From NCBI GenBank assembly GCA_945889445.1, contig CAMDBX010000018.1, forward strand, positions 1 through 54,021: a stretch of DNA of 54,021 nucleotides, given 5' to 3'. This stretch comes from Rhizobium sp. Q54 (GTDB lineage Bacteria; Pseudomonadota; Alphaproteobacteria; Rhizobiales; Aestuariivirgaceae). Numbering within the stretch: the stretch's first letter is position 1; the number at the start of each line of letters is the position of its first letter. Both the position numbers and the translations under genes were made by a program. Below, in pieces: positions 42,558 through 51,094 of this stretch. The notes beneath the pieces are model-generated. The model had not been told where the DNA came from, searched no databases, and saw only the letters and a list, made by a program, of their open reading frames with translations.

Positions 42558-42652
42558 ATGCCGTCACCCCGTCGAAGGCCAGGCTCCAGCTTTGGATCAG
42601 GGCGGACCGACCGAAAGCGGGATCCCGGCCTTCGCCGCGATGACGGTCATAA
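42558..42652. repeat. inverted pair of a second REP-like family
   Basis: 42558-42598 on plus and 42608-42652 on minus share the pattern GTCA-C-CG-CGAAGGCC-GG-TCC-GCTTT. Together with the hairpin at 42497-42531 they fill most of the 238-base gap between the RND pump and the aminotransferase; the rest shows nothing recognisable. Confidence 0.55.
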
Positions 42653-42705
42653 GGCGTGGTTGATTGGTGTGAGAGGAACGCTGGAAGTGAGAGCGATAAG
42701 TGTCG

Positions 42706-43917
42706 CTAAGCCAGCGACCCCAGCCCCTTCTGCATCCGTGCCATCGCCTTGCCGATCTCCGCCTCGCTGCAGGCAAATGACAGCCGGATCGAGCCCGGCG
42801 CACCAAAGGCGGAGCCGGGGACGGTGGCAACGTGGTGCTCGTCGAGCAGCCAGTCGCACAGTGCGTCGGTTGTGTAGAGCAGGTGGTTGCCGGCCTTGCT
42901 GCCGAGCAGCGCCGATACATCCGGGAAGGCATAGAAGGTGGCCGGGATCTGGCCCGCCTTGATGCCCGGTATGGCGTTAAGGCCGCCCAGCACCATGTCA
43001 CGGCGCAGCTGATATTCCTTGCGCATGCGCTCCACCGCGTCGCGCGGGCCTTCCAGCGCAGCGATTGCGGCGCGCTGCACGAACTGGTTGGCGCCAGCGG
43101 TAATGGCGCTTTGCATGCGGCCCATGGCCTTGGCGATGGGCTCGGGTGCCGCGGCATAGCCCAGGCGCCAGCCCGTCATGGCGAAGCCTTTGGAGAAGCC
43201 ATTCACCGTGATCGTCCGCTCACGCATGCCGGGCATCGCGCCGAATGAGTTCATCGCGCCGTCGAAGATGATGTATTCGTAAATCTCGTCGGAGAGTACC
43301 ATGAGGTGCGGGTGCGCCCTCACGATGTCGGCCAGCGCCTGCAACTCGGCCTTGCTCCACACCGCACCAGAGGGGTTGGACGGCGAATTCAGCACGATGA
43401 GCTTGGTCTTCGGTGTGATGGCGGCGGCGATGCGGCTGGCGGGAACCTTGTAGTTCTCCTCGACGGATGCATGCAACACCACGGGTGTGCCGCCGGCGAA
43501 GCGCACGGTGATTTCGTATGAGACCCAGAAGGGGGCCAGCATGATCACCTCGTCGCCCTGTTCGATGATCGACAGGATGGCGTTGGCGATGGCCTGCTTG
43601 GCGCCATTGGCGAGGCAGATTTCATTGGCGGAATAGTCAAGACCGTTCTCGGACTTGAGTTTCCTGGAAAGCGCGGCGCGCAGTTCCGGGATGCCCATCA
43701 CCGGCGAATAGTGGGTGAAGCCTGCCTTCATGGCCTCGGTGGCGGCCTGCTGGATGTTGTCGGGCGTGTCGAAATCGGGCTCGCCCAGCGTCAGGCTGAC
43801 CACGTCGACGCCCTTGGTGCGCAGTTCGCGGGCGCGCTGCGACATGCGGATGATGGCGCCTTCATCGGCGGTTTTTGATCGGGAAACGAGCAGGGCAGCG
43901 GGATCGAAGAGTGTCAT
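42706..43917 (-). CDS. pyridoxal-phosphate aminotransferase, aspartate aminotransferase type, 403 aa
   Basis: Class I fold-type aminotransferase, probably aspartate or prephenate/aspartate type (subgroup Ib common in alphaproteobacteria). The PLP lysine is K243 in NGFSKGFAMTGWRLGY. Also SLTLGEPDFDTPDNI near the N-terminus, NSPSNPSGAVW (substrate/PLP loop), SDEIYEYIIFDG (PLP Asp and Tyr) and the C-terminal SIRLSFACSE with the carboxylate-binding Arg. ATG 43917 begins MTLFDPAALL; the longer frame upstream overlaps the divergent lipoprotein. Confidence 0.92.
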   Translation of the reverse strand: MTLFDPAALLVSRSKTADEGAIIRMSQRARELRTKGVDVVSLTLGEPDFDTPDNIQQAATEAMKAGFTHYSPVMGIPELRAALSRKLKSENGLDYSANEICLANGAKQAIANAILSIIEQGDEVIMLAPFWVSYEITVRFAGGTPVVLHASVEENYKVPASRIAAAITPKTKLIVLNSPSNPSGAVWSKAELQALADIVRAHPHLMVLSDEIYEYIIFDGAMNSFGAMPGMRERTITVNGFSKGFAMTGWRLGYAAAPEPIAKAMGRMQSAITAGANQFVQRAAIAALEGPRDAVERMRKEYQLRRDMVLGGLNAIPGIKAGQIPATFYAFPDVSALLGSKAGNHLLYTTDALCDWLLDEHHVATVPGSAFGAPGSIRLSFACSEAEIGKAMARMQKGLGSLA

Positions 43918-43978
43918 GGTGGCCCCCGTATACTTCACCGCGCTTGCCCGGTCGAGGCGCGCCGGGCATAAGGCGCCC

Positions 43979-44338
43979 ATGCAAAAATACACCCTCGGCT
44001 TGATTCTTCTTGCGGCGGCGCTCGGCCTTGCGGCCTGTGGCGAGTCGCCCGACGTGCGGGTGACCCGAACCAAGCCGGCCTCGCAGGTGGTCATGAAGCC
44101 GCGTAGCGAGCCGATCTTCTACAACGGCAAGACCTATCAGCTCGACTTTGCGCCCAAGGGTCCGAACCTGTTCGACATGTCGGTCTCCGGCATGACCTCC
44201 ATGCAGCAGAAGGATGCGGTGGCGGTTGCTACATCGTCGCTCGGCTATTACGCCTGCCCCGAGGGCCAGAAGGGCAGGCTTCAGGGCAACCCCGTCTATA
44301 CCGATGCCAGGTGGCGCATGCAGGCGAAGTGCGGCTGA
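43979..44338 (+). CDS. small lipoprotein of unknown function, 119 aa
   Basis: Signal peptide YTLGLILLAAALGLAACG with a lipobox LAAC, Cys at about residue 20, indicating membrane anchoring. The remaining 100 residues form a compact domain (EPIFYNGKTYQLDFAPKG, YYACPEGQKGRL) with two further cysteines that could pair. No family recognised. Divergent from the aminotransferase, with only 61 bases between the start codons, so their promoters must overlap or lie within the genes. Confidence 0.72.
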   Translation: MQKYTLGLILLAAALGLAACGESPDVRVTRTKPASQVVMKPRSEPIFYNGKTYQLDFAPKGPNLFDMSVSGMTSMQQKDAVAVATSSLGYYACPEGQKGRLQGNPVYTDARWRMQAKCG

Positions 44339-44586
44339 GGCTCATCGCCCCGTCACCAGACGAACTCCCACATGATTGGGTGGCGTGCCCGCAGCACAGC
44401 CGCCGCTGAACGGATCTCGCACGAAGACCGGGATCAAACAGCCAGAGGTTTCAGCGAGCCGAGTTCACCTTCTTGGAGCGGCGCAGCGCGGCCTGGATCA
44501 GGACTCGCTGCGAAGAATGCGGGAATACACTCAGCCGCATCCTTGAACGGATAAGTCCTGTGCAACTTCTGGGCAGGCGCCCGGCC
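44339..44586. other. intergenic region without recognised features
   Basis: 248 bases between the lipoprotein and the convergent GNAT stop. Short frames on both strands (under 62 codons) lack ribosome sites and family likeness. No tRNA, terminator with a T tract or repeat was seen. Confidence 0.5.
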
Positions 44587-45111
44587 TTAGCCGTCGCGCA
44601 GCCGTGCATAGACGGCATCATCCGCCCAGGCACCCCTGAACCACTCGCTGCGACGGAAATGCGCCTCTTTCAGGAAGCCCGCCTTTTCCAGGACCCGGCA
44701 TGACGCGGTGTTGCGCGGGTCCACCGAAGCGGTGATGCGATGCAGGTCGAAACGCGTGAAGGCGTAGCCAGCGAGGGCTGCGACCGCCTCCGTCGCGAAG
44801 CCTCGATTCCAGAAGGGCCTGGTGATGGAGTAGCCGATCCGGCCAAGGCGGGCGTCGGTCGGATCAATGAACAGTCCGCAGTCACCTGCAAACTGGCCGC
44901 ATGCCTTTTCCTCAAGGGCGAACTGAAACCAGCCGGGATCACCGGGCTGCATCGACGCGAGGCTGGCTATGAAGCTGCGACCGTCCTCTTCGGTAAAGCC
45001 CTGCCAAGACTGGTAGCGGGCCACCTCAGGATCGTCGCGCATCGCCACGAAGGCCGCCAGGTCGCGGGGCCCGAAATGGCGGGCAACGAGCCGTGGTGTT
45101 TCGAAGATCAT
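44587..45111 (-). CDS. GNAT-family N-acetyltransferase (RimJ/RimL-like), 174 aa
   Basis: Acetyl-CoA-dependent transferase of the Acetyltransf_3 type. Opens FETPRLVARHFGPRDL; the acetyl-CoA loop is RPFWNRGFATEAVAALAGYA (about 98-117), followed by VDPRNTASCRVLEKAGF (about 131-147). These are classic for enzymes acting on ribosomal protein N-termini or small amines; the substrate is unknown. The start overlaps the stop of the FAD oxidoreductase (ATGA), so the two are co-expressed. Confidence 0.88.
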   Translation of the reverse strand: MIFETPRLVARHFGPRDLAAFVAMRDDPEVARYQSWQGFTEEDGRSFIASLASMQPGDPGWFQFALEEKACGQFAGDCGLFIDPTDARLGRIGYSITRPFWNRGFATEAVAALAGYAFTRFDLHRITASVDPRNTASCRVLEKAGFLKEAHFRRSEWFRGAWADDAVYARLRDG

Positions 45112-46415
45112 CCGAAGCGGCGGTCCAGCCAGTCACGCGTGCGGAAGTAGCGGCCGATCCACGGCAGGAACCAGGTGTTGCCGGTGTAGAGGGCATGGTC
45201 GGGGAATTCCGGCCGGTCGAAGGCGCAGACGTGGTTCACCTTGCCGGCGATCTTGCGTGCCGTCTGGTGCCCGAGATAGCTCATCATGGCCACGCCCGAG
45301 CCGTTGCAGCCCAGCGCATAGTGCATATTGTTGAACTTGCCCATGTGCGGCATCTCGTCGAGGGTGAAGGCCACATTGCCCGTCCAGGCATGGGTGATCT
45401 TCGAGCCCTTGAGCTGCGGGAAGCGGTCGGTCATGAAGCCATAGAGGATGGGGGCCGTCTCGACCGGGTCGGTGTGGCCGAACTTGGCGCGGCCACCGAA
45501 GATCAGCCGCTTGCCGTCCGGCGACATGCGATAATAGGTCAGCACCCGGCGCGTGTCCGCGAAGGACCGGTTTTTGGGGCTCAAGGTCTTCGCCAGGTCT
45601 GGCGGCAACTCCTCCGTTGCGATGATGTAGGAGCCCACCGGCACCACGCGCCGCTTGAGTTCCGGCGTCACGTCGCCGGTGTAGCCGTTGGTGGCGATGA
45701 TGACGTCACCCGCCTCGATGGCGCCGCGCGGCGTGTCCACCCGCCAGCCGGACCCGGTCTGGGTGAGCTTGGTGGCCGGGGTCTTCGTCGCAATCGGAAT
45801 GTTGCGCTGCTGGCACAGGTCGAGCAGGCCCTTGAACAGCAGGGCGGGGTGCAAGTGCCCCGCTCGGCCCACCACCATGCCGCCGCGATAATAGTCGGAG
45901 CCGATCTCCTCGCGCTGCCGTTCCGGTGGCACGATATAGGCCTCGGATTTCGCGGTCTCGTTCAGCAGATCCACCTTGTGGGCCATGCTCTCGTAGTGGC
46001 TCTTGCACCAGGCGCCGAGGAAATAGCCCGCCCTGGTCCAGCCGCAGTCGATCTTCTCGCGGGCGATCAGCTGCTCGATGTAGGTGAAGGCGTCGGCCGC
46101 ATCATTGAGGAAAGGTGCGGCCTCCTCGTCCGACATGGCCTTGGCCATGTAGCGCTTGCCGACGTTGACCCCGCCCGACACCATGCCGCCGTTGCGGGAT
46201 GACCCGCCAAAGCCCGGCTCGTTGGCATCGAGTACGATGCAGTCCAGCCCCTCGCGGTTCAACTCCAGCGCGGCATTGAGTCCGGCATAGCCCGCACCGA
46301 TGATGACCACTCGGGCCTGCTTCGGAAGTGCGATTTCGGGAAGGGGTTTGGGTTCATGGGCCTCCCACCAGAAGGGGCGGGCCTTGAAGTCTTTCGTGAA
46401 GATGGCTTTGTTCAT
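45108..46415 (-). CDS. FAD-dependent amine oxidoreductase (DAO family, PuuB/OrdL-like), 435 aa
   Basis: The Rossmann FAD motif is VVIIGAGYAGLNAALELN (about 36-53), followed by GFGGSSRNGGMVSGG and a C-terminal FAD contact near GCNGSGVAMMSYLGHQTA. The pattern fits the D-amino-acid oxidase superfamily, closest in style to gamma-glutamylputrescine oxidase and related amine oxidases. ATG 46415 begins MNKAIFTKDFKARPFWWE, a typical N-terminus of this group. Overlap with the GNAT gene suggests an amine or amino-acid catabolic pair; the exact substrate is unknown. Confidence 0.85.
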   Translation of the reverse strand: MNKAIFTKDFKARPFWWEAHEPKPLPEIALPKQARVVIIGAGYAGLNAALELNREGLDCIVLDANEPGFGGSSRNGGMVSGGVNVGKRYMAKAMSDEEAAPFLNDAADAFTYIEQLIAREKIDCGWTRAGYFLGAWCKSHYESMAHKVDLLNETAKSEAYIVPPERQREEIGSDYYRGGMVVGRAGHLHPALLFKGLLDLCQQRNIPIATKTPATKLTQTGSGWRVDTPRGAIEAGDVIIATNGYTGDVTPELKRRVVPVGSYIIATEELPPDLAKTLSPKNRSFADTRRVLTYYRMSPDGKRLIFGGRAKFGHTDPVETAPILYGFMTDRFPQLKGSKITHAWTGNVAFTLDEMPHMGKFNNMHYALGCNGSGVAMMSYLGHQTARKIAGKVNHVCAFDRPEFPDHALYTGNTWFLPWIGRYFRTRDWLDRRFG

Positions 46416-46510
46416 GCCCTGCAGATTGCGCGAGGAATGCCGGGGAGGCAAGCCATGCCCCAAGCAACCCGGCCTTGCCAAGGGCACGCGGCTGTGGTCC
46501 TAAGGCGGAC

Positions 46511-47044
46511 ATGAAATCCGTCATCAAGGCCATCATCTTCCTCGTCATGGCGTTCACCGTGATTTTCTACGGTGGCGCGCTGCTGTTGCCGGGTGAGGCG
46601 CGGGTGGAGCGGTCCATCACCATCTCCGCCCCGCCCGACAAGATCTATGCCATCGTTGCCGACTTGCGCCGCGTGCCCGAATGGTCGCCGTGGGTTGAAA
46701 ACGACCCCCAGACCAAGTTCACCTTCGAAGGACCGGCGGAGGGCGCAGGACAAGTCATGCGCTGGGCGTCCAACAATCCCATGGTCGGCAGCGGCACGTT
46801 GACGCTCACCCAGGCAACTCCGATCGTCCGTGTCGCGACCTCGTCGGACTACACGGGCTTCGGCACCTCCACGGCGGTTATAGGCGTCGCGCCGGAGGGA
46901 ACGGGCACGCGGGTGACCTGGGTGTTCCAGTCCAAACTTCCCGGCGTCATCGACCGCTGGGCAGGGCTCGGGATCGATGTGCAGGTCGGCGGCGAATACG
47001 AGAAGGGGCTCCGGAACCTGACGGCGCTGGCCGAGAAGGACTAG
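46511..47044 (+). CDS. membrane-anchored SRPBCC (START-like) protein, 177 aa
   Basis: An N-terminal helix (IKAIIFLVMAFTVIFYGGALLL) is followed by a START-like lipid- or small-molecule-binding fold: RSITISAPPDKIYAIVADLR (about 36-55), PEWSPWVENDPQ, then beta strands ending RVTWVFQSKLPG and a long C-terminal helix GGEYEKGLRNLTALAEK. Function unknown; similar proteins are annotated polyketide cyclase-like. Divergent from the FAD oxidoreductase with 95 bases between starts. Confidence 0.8.
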   Translation: MKSVIKAIIFLVMAFTVIFYGGALLLPGEARVERSITISAPPDKIYAIVADLRRVPEWSPWVENDPQTKFTFEGPAEGAGQVMRWASNNPMVGSGTLTLTQATPIVRVATSSDYTGFGTSTAVIGVAPEGTGTRVTWVFQSKLPGVIDRWAGLGIDVQVGGEYEKGLRNLTALAEKD

Positions 47045-47131
47045 GTCCAGCCCTGCTTCTCAGGCATGCCTCCGGGCTTGGAAGCCGCCTCGCAAATCAC
47101 CTAAGCTCGAAGCCAGTAACGGGGAAAGAAT

Positions 47132-47923
47132 ATGTTTGACGGCAGGTTTGCGCTCGTCACCGGGGCGGCCCAGGGAATGGGCTTCGCGGCGGCAAGCAAG
47201 TTTCTGGAAATGGGTTTCGGCGGCGTTCTGCTGCTGGATCGCAACACGGTGAAGCTCACCGAGGCTGCGGCGCGGCTGAAGCCGCTGGGCCGCGTCGAGA
47301 CCTTGTCGGGCGACCTGATGGATGTTTCGCTTCCCGCCCGCGCCGTGGCGGCCGCCGTGGCAGCCTTTGGCCGGCTCGATGTCCTCGTCAACGCCGCCGG
47401 CAACACCGAGCGCTGCGGGCTCGACGACACGACGCCGGAAGCCTTCGAGCGGCTGTTCGGCGTCAATACCCGTGCGCCCCTGTTCATGATGCAGGAGGCG
47501 GTGAAGGCGATGCGGGTGAACCGCTCTGGCACGATCATCAACATGTCCTCCATGCTGTCGCACGGGGGGCCGCCCAACCTCACCACCTATTCCGCCTCCA
47601 AGGCGGCGCTCAACATTCTCACGCGCTCGTCGGCCCACAAGGTGGCGCGCGATGGAATCCGCATCTTCGCCATCAACCTCGGCTGGGTGAATTCCGACGG
47701 TGAGCATGCGCTGCAGACCGGCTTTCACGGCATGCCGCAGGACTGGGCGGAAGCCATCGGGCGGCGCATGCCGGCAGGACGCATGATCACGCCGGAGGAT
47801 GTAGCAGGTCTCGTCGCCTATCTCGTCTCGCCCTCGGCGAGCATGATGACGGGTGCCATCATCGACTACGAGCAGATGCCGGTCGCGGTCTTCGAGTCCC
47901 ATCCGGCGCTTGCCCCCGAATGA
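47132..47923 (+). CDS. short-chain dehydrogenase/reductase, 263 aa
   Basis: NAD(P)-dependent SDR of the classical type. Cofactor loop VTGAAQGMGFAA (about 9-20), LVNAAGN, INMSSMLSHGG with the catalytic Ser, and the YSASKAALN active site (Tyr and Lys about 150-154). ATG 47132 is preceded by GGGGAA. The last codons overlap the following MFS gene by 4 bases, so transporter and dehydrogenase form a two-gene unit, perhaps uptake and first oxidation of one compound. Substrate unknown. Confidence 0.88.
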   Translation: MFDGRFALVTGAAQGMGFAAASKFLEMGFGGVLLLDRNTVKLTEAAARLKPLGRVETLSGDLMDVSLPARAVAAAVAAFGRLDVLVNAAGNTERCGLDDTTPEAFERLFGVNTRAPLFMMQEAVKAMRVNRSGTIINMSSMLSHGGPPNLTTYSASKAALNILTRSSAHKVARDGIRIFAINLGWVNSDGEHALQTGFHGMPQDWAEAIGRRMPAGRMITPEDVAGLVAYLVSPSASMMTGAIIDYEQMPVAVFESHPALAPE

Positions 47924-49092
47924 GTTCTGACGGGCGCACGCCGCTCCTGCTTCTCACGCTGTCGATTGCTGCCGTCGGCATCCAGGCGCTGATGCTGTCT
48001 CCGCTGTTGACTGACATCGCCGCGGGACTGGGCACGCAGGCCAAGGAGATCGGCTTTGCGGCGTCTGCCTATGGCGTGGGTGTTGCCTCCGCCGCATTGC
48101 TCGCGGCACCCCAGCTTGGCCGCTGGCCGAAGCGCGCGGCGATCCGCATCGCATTTGCGGTGCTGGCCTTCTCGCTCTTTCTCTGTGCCTTCGCCTGGGA
48201 TTGGCGCGTGCTGGCGGGAGCGCAGCTGATTGCCGGTTTGGCATCCGGCGTCATCATCCCTGCCACCTATGCGCTGACGGGTGACATTGCTCCACCCGAC
48301 CGGCGCTCGCAGGACCTGGGCAAAGTGCTGTTCGGCTGGTCCATCGCCATGGTGGCGGGCGTGCCGCTGGCCGCTGTGCTTTCGGCATTCGTCGGCTGGC
48401 GCGGAACCTTCCTGATTGTTGGCGCCGTGGCGGCGATCATGCCCTTTGCAGGCGCGCTGCTGCCGAAGGTGACATCCTTCGGCACCGTGGGCGAGCGCGT
48501 GCGCTACATGGATGTGCTGCGACTGCCCGGTGCGTGGGTGGGGTACCTTTCGACCTTCGCCTACATGATCGCCTTCTACCAGACCTACACCTTCATCGGC
48601 GATCATGTGCGCCAGACCCATGGGGCAGGGGCCTGGCTGGGCGGCACCATCTCGCTCGCCTATGGCATCGGCTTCGGCGTGGGCGTGGTCTTTGACAAGG
48701 TGATCGACCGCAAGGGACCGACGTGCATGTTGCCGCTCGGCCTGGCTCTCGTCAGCATCAACTATATCGTGCTGCCCTTTGCGGCCGAGCGGGTGCTGAC
48801 GGTGATGGCGTGGCCCTTCTTCTGGGGTCTCGCCAACCACTTCTGCATGACGGTGCTCGTGTCCTACATGAACAGCCTGTCGCCGCGCCTGCGTGGCACC
48901 ATCATGGGGCTGTTCTCCTTCACCACCTATTTCTCGCTCGGTACGGCGGGTGCGGTTTATGGGCCGGTCTATCAGGCTCACGGCTTCTTCGCGGTGTCGC
49001 TTGCCTCGGCGGCCACAGTGGCCGTAGCGGCGCTGATTGCGCTACGGCGAAGCCTCTCGGTCAGCCCTGGCTTGCCGCAGCCTCAGCGATGA
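47920..49092 (+). CDS. MFS transporter, 390 aa
   Basis: Twelve-helix major facilitator. The loop 2 region APQLGRWPKRAAIRIAFAVL is degenerate; STYGVGVAS-like AASAYGVGVASAALL lies in TM2, and the second half opens near LGGTISLAYGIGFGVGVVFD. Resembles arabinose-efflux/DHA1-type permeases. Overlaps the SDR gene upstream (ATGA). Its last 32 bases overlap the end of the convergent LysR gene on the other strand. Confidence 0.83.
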   Translation: MSSDGRTPLLLLTLSIAAVGIQALMLSPLLTDIAAGLGTQAKEIGFAASAYGVGVASAALLAAPQLGRWPKRAAIRIAFAVLAFSLFLCAFAWDWRVLAGAQLIAGLASGVIIPATYALTGDIAPPDRRSQDLGKVLFGWSIAMVAGVPLAAVLSAFVGWRGTFLIVGAVAAIMPFAGALLPKVTSFGTVGERVRYMDVLRLPGAWVGYLSTFAYMIAFYQTYTFIGDHVRQTHGAGAWLGGTISLAYGIGFGVGVVFDKVIDRKGPTCMLPLGLALVSINYIVLPFAAERVLTVMAWPFFWGLANHFCMTVLVSYMNSLSPRLRGTIMGLFSFTTYFSLGTAGAVYGPVYQAHGFFAVSLASAATVAVAALIALRRSLSVSPGLPQPQR

Positions 49093-49978
49093 TCCAGTTG
49101 CGGAAGGCCTTGGTCATCGGTCGCTCGGCGGTGTCGCGCCGTGTGATCAGGTGATAGGCGAATTGCGCCGGGCTTCGGAGCGAGAGTTCGAAAGGCTTCA
49201 CCAGCCGCCCCGAGGCGAGATCGTCGCCGACCAGCGTTGAGTCACCCAGCGCCACGCCATTGCCGTCGATGGCCGCCTGCAGCGCCAGAGAGGTCTGGCT
49301 GAAGTGCAGGCCGCGCGTGTCGTTGAAGTCCTTCACGCCCGCCGCCAGCATCCACATCCGCCAGTTGGGCCACACCGCGCCCTGGGCTTCCCAGTCGAGA
49401 TGGATGAGGGTGAACTGGAGGAGGTCCTTCGGCTCGCGCAGTTTCTTGCCCCCCTTCAACAGCTCCGGGCTGCAGACGGGAAAAAGCGTGTCGTGGAACA
49501 GTTTCTCGACCACGAGGCCCGGATAGTTGCCGTCACCGAAGCGGATCGCCACGTCGATGTCCTCGCGGTCGAAGTCGAGGGGCTCGGAGGAGACGTCGAT
49601 GCGCACGTCGGCCCCCGGCACGGATTCGAGAAAGCGGTCAAGGCGCGGCACCAGCCATTTGGCGGCGAGCGACGGTGAAACGGTGACGCGCACCTGCGTG
49701 GGGTTCTCAACCTGCCGCAGCTTCTGGAGCGCCCGGGTGATGCCTTCCAGGGCATCGGCGATGGCGGGCTTCAGGACCTGGCCTTGCCGGGTCAGCTGCA
49801 TGTGGCGGCTGGTGCGCTGGAACAGGGGGACGCCGATTGCCTCCTCGAGCTCCTTGATCTGGTGGCTGACGGCTGCGGGGGTCACGTTCAGCTCGGCGGC
49901 TGCCCGGGTGAAGTTCAGATGCCGGGCCGAGGCGTCGAAGGCTTTCAACGATTGCAGGCCGGGAATGTGGCGCAACAT
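49061..49978 (-). CDS. LysR-type regulator, GcvA-like, 305 aa
   Basis: Winged-helix DNA-binding N-terminus (residues about 8-66: LQSLKAFDASARHLNFTRAA, then AELNVTPAAVSHQIKELE and LFQRTSR) and a periplasmic-binding-protein-like effector domain (about 92-295). The form resembles GcvA (glycine cleavage activator) regulators. It is divergent from a 59-residue gene; a T-N11-A-type box with arms TCAAA/TTTGA lies 9 bases upstream of its start, suiting autoregulation plus control of the divergent gene. The C-terminal coding end overlaps the MFS gene by 32 bases. Confidence 0.92.
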   Translation of the reverse strand: MLRHIPGLQSLKAFDASARHLNFTRAAAELNVTPAAVSHQIKELEEAIGVPLFQRTSRHMQLTRQGQVLKPAIADALEGITRALQKLRQVENPTQVRVTVSPSLAAKWLVPRLDRFLESVPGADVRIDVSSEPLDFDREDIDVAIRFGDGNYPGLVVEKLFHDTLFPVCSPELLKGGKKLREPKDLLQFTLIHLDWEAQGAVWPNWRMWMLAAGVKDFNDTRGLHFSQTSLALQAAIDGNGVALGDSTLVGDDLASGRLVKPFELSLRSPAQFAYHLITRRDTAERPMTKAFRNWIIAEAAASQG

Positions 49979-49987
49979 GGGCGATCC

Positions 49988-50002
49988 TCAAACAATATTT
50001 GA
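49988..50002. promoter_or_regulatory. LysR-type binding box
   Basis: TCAAA-CAATA-TTTGA, a perfect dyad with the T-N11-A core, located between the LysR gene and the divergent small gene, 23 bases upstream of the latter's -35. Confidence 0.6.
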
Positions 50003-50024
50003 AGATTAATCTAGAAAGCTTCGT

Positions 50025-50053
50025 TTGTATACAGTGGCTGCTAGCCCTATTTT
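50025..50053 (+). promoter_or_regulatory. promoter of the 59-aa gene
   Basis: TTGTAT (50025-50030), 17-base spacer, TATTTT (50048-50053). The weak -35 suits an activator-dependent promoter; the LysR box lies just upstream, in activating position. Predicted start near 50060. Confidence 0.5.
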
Positions 50054-50092
50054 AGGCGTCAGAGATAGAACCCTTAACAAAGATTGAAGATC

Positions 50093-50272
50093 ATGACCCG
50101 CCTTATCGCCGCCGCCGCAGCTCCCGCTCCCCTCTGGAACAGCTTCGAAGCTGCCGTGCGCCAGACATTCCGTTCCATGACGGCGCCTGCCGCCGAGGCT
50201 TCGGTGTTTGAGTCACTGGATCGCGAACAGGCCCGCATCCGCCAGTCCAGCCGCATGTGGCTGGTCGGCTGA
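50093..50272 (+). CDS. small protein under a LysR-type divergent promoter, 59 aa
   Basis: Unrecognised. Ala-rich N-terminus (TRLIAAAAAPAPLWNSF) that could form an amphipathic helix, then EAAVRQTFRSMTAP and a basic end (REQARIRQSSRMWLVG). GATTGAAGATC precedes the ATG (weak ribosome site); a TTG three codons earlier is in frame. Support for a gene: a complete unit with promoter, LysR box and a strong terminator 17 bases after the stop, and codon choice like that of neighbouring genes. It could encode a small regulator, or the transcript itself could be the product. Confidence 0.6.
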   Translation: MTRLIAAAAAPAPLWNSFEAAVRQTFRSMTAPAAEASVFESLDREQARIRQSSRMWLVG

Positions 50273-50289
50273 ACCCTCTCTCCCCTGAA

Positions 50290-50321
50290 GGCCCCGGTGT
50301 CACAGCCGGGGCCATTTTTTT
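50290..50321 (+). terminator. terminator of the 59-aa gene
   Basis: GGCCCCGG, 8-base loop, CCGGGGCC, then ATTTTTTT. The stem is all G-C; the T tract is strong. Confidence 0.88.
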
Positions 50322-50326
50322 GTCTG

Positions 50327-51094
50327 CTAACGGCGTGGGTGGCCCGCCGTGGTGCCGCCGTCGATCTGCAGGGCCGCACCGGTTACGAAGCGGGCCGCGT
50401 CGGATGCGAGGTAGAGGATCGCCGAGGCAATCTCGTCGGGACACGCGATGCGGTTGAGCGGGGAAGAGGCGGCCAGCGCCGCTTCCGTCTGGTCCGGATG
50501 GGCGGACGCGTTGATCACGTCACGGCGCACCATGTCCGTATCCACATAGCCGGGGCAGACGCAGTTCACCCGGATGTCGGGTGCCAGTTCCAGCGCCAGC
50601 GCGCGGGTGAGGTTCACCACGCCGCCCTTGGACGCGCAGTAGACGGCAAGCCCCACCTCGCCGATCAGGCCTGCGTCGGAGGCGAGGTTCACCACATTGC
50701 CCTTTGACATGCGCAGGAACAGGAGTGCTGCCTGGGTACAGAAGAAGGTGCCCTTGAGGTTGGCGTCGAGCGTTGCATCCCACACCGCCTCCGTCACCTC
50801 GTCGACCGGCCCGCCATGGGCAACGCCGGCGCAGTTCACCAGAACATCGAGCCCGTCCATCTGCCGCGCGGCGTGGGAGACCATGGCGCGGCAGGCATCG
50901 GGACGGGAGATGTCGCCCGGTGCGGGAATGGCGTTCTTGCCAAGTATTGCGACGGCATTGTGGGTCGACTCCTCGGTGCGGCCATTGACGGCCACCTGGG
51001 CCCCAGCCGCGAGGAAGGCTTCCACCGCTGCGCGCCCGATGCCGCGCGTGCCGCCGGTGACGAGCACGCGCTTGCCCGAGAAGTCGAAGTTCAC
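50327..51094 (-). CDS. short-chain dehydrogenase/reductase, 255 aa
   Basis: Classical SDR: cofactor loop VTGGTRGIGRAAVEAF (about 10-25), VLVNCAGVAHGG, VNLASDAGLIGEVG and the YCASKGGVVN active site (about 149-158), ending TGAALQIDGGTTAG as in FabG-like enzymes. Start is GTG 51094, overlapping the hydratase stop (GTGA) with AAGGG 4 bases upstream; another GTG at 51106 is less well placed. Third cistron of the acyl-CoA synthetase-hydratase-SDR operon; a 3-hydroxyacyl oxidation role is inferred. Confidence 0.85.
   Translation of the reverse strand: MNFDFSGKRVLVTGGTRGIGRAAVEAFLAAGAQVAVNGRTEESTHNAVAILGKNAIPAPGDISRPDACRAMVSHAARQMDGLDVLVNCAGVAHGGPVDEVTEAVWDATLDANLKGTFFCTQAALLFLRMSKGNVVNLASDAGLIGEVGLAVYCASKGGVVNLTRALALELAPDIRVNCVCPGYVDTDMVRRDVINASAHPDQTEAALAASSPLNRIACPDEIASAILYLASDAARFVTGAALQIDGGTTAGHPRR

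Noticed and set aside
44372-44633. Two 60-codon frames in the gap after the lipoprotein
   Set aside because: No ribosome sites, no family likeness, and they lie on opposite strands across each other.
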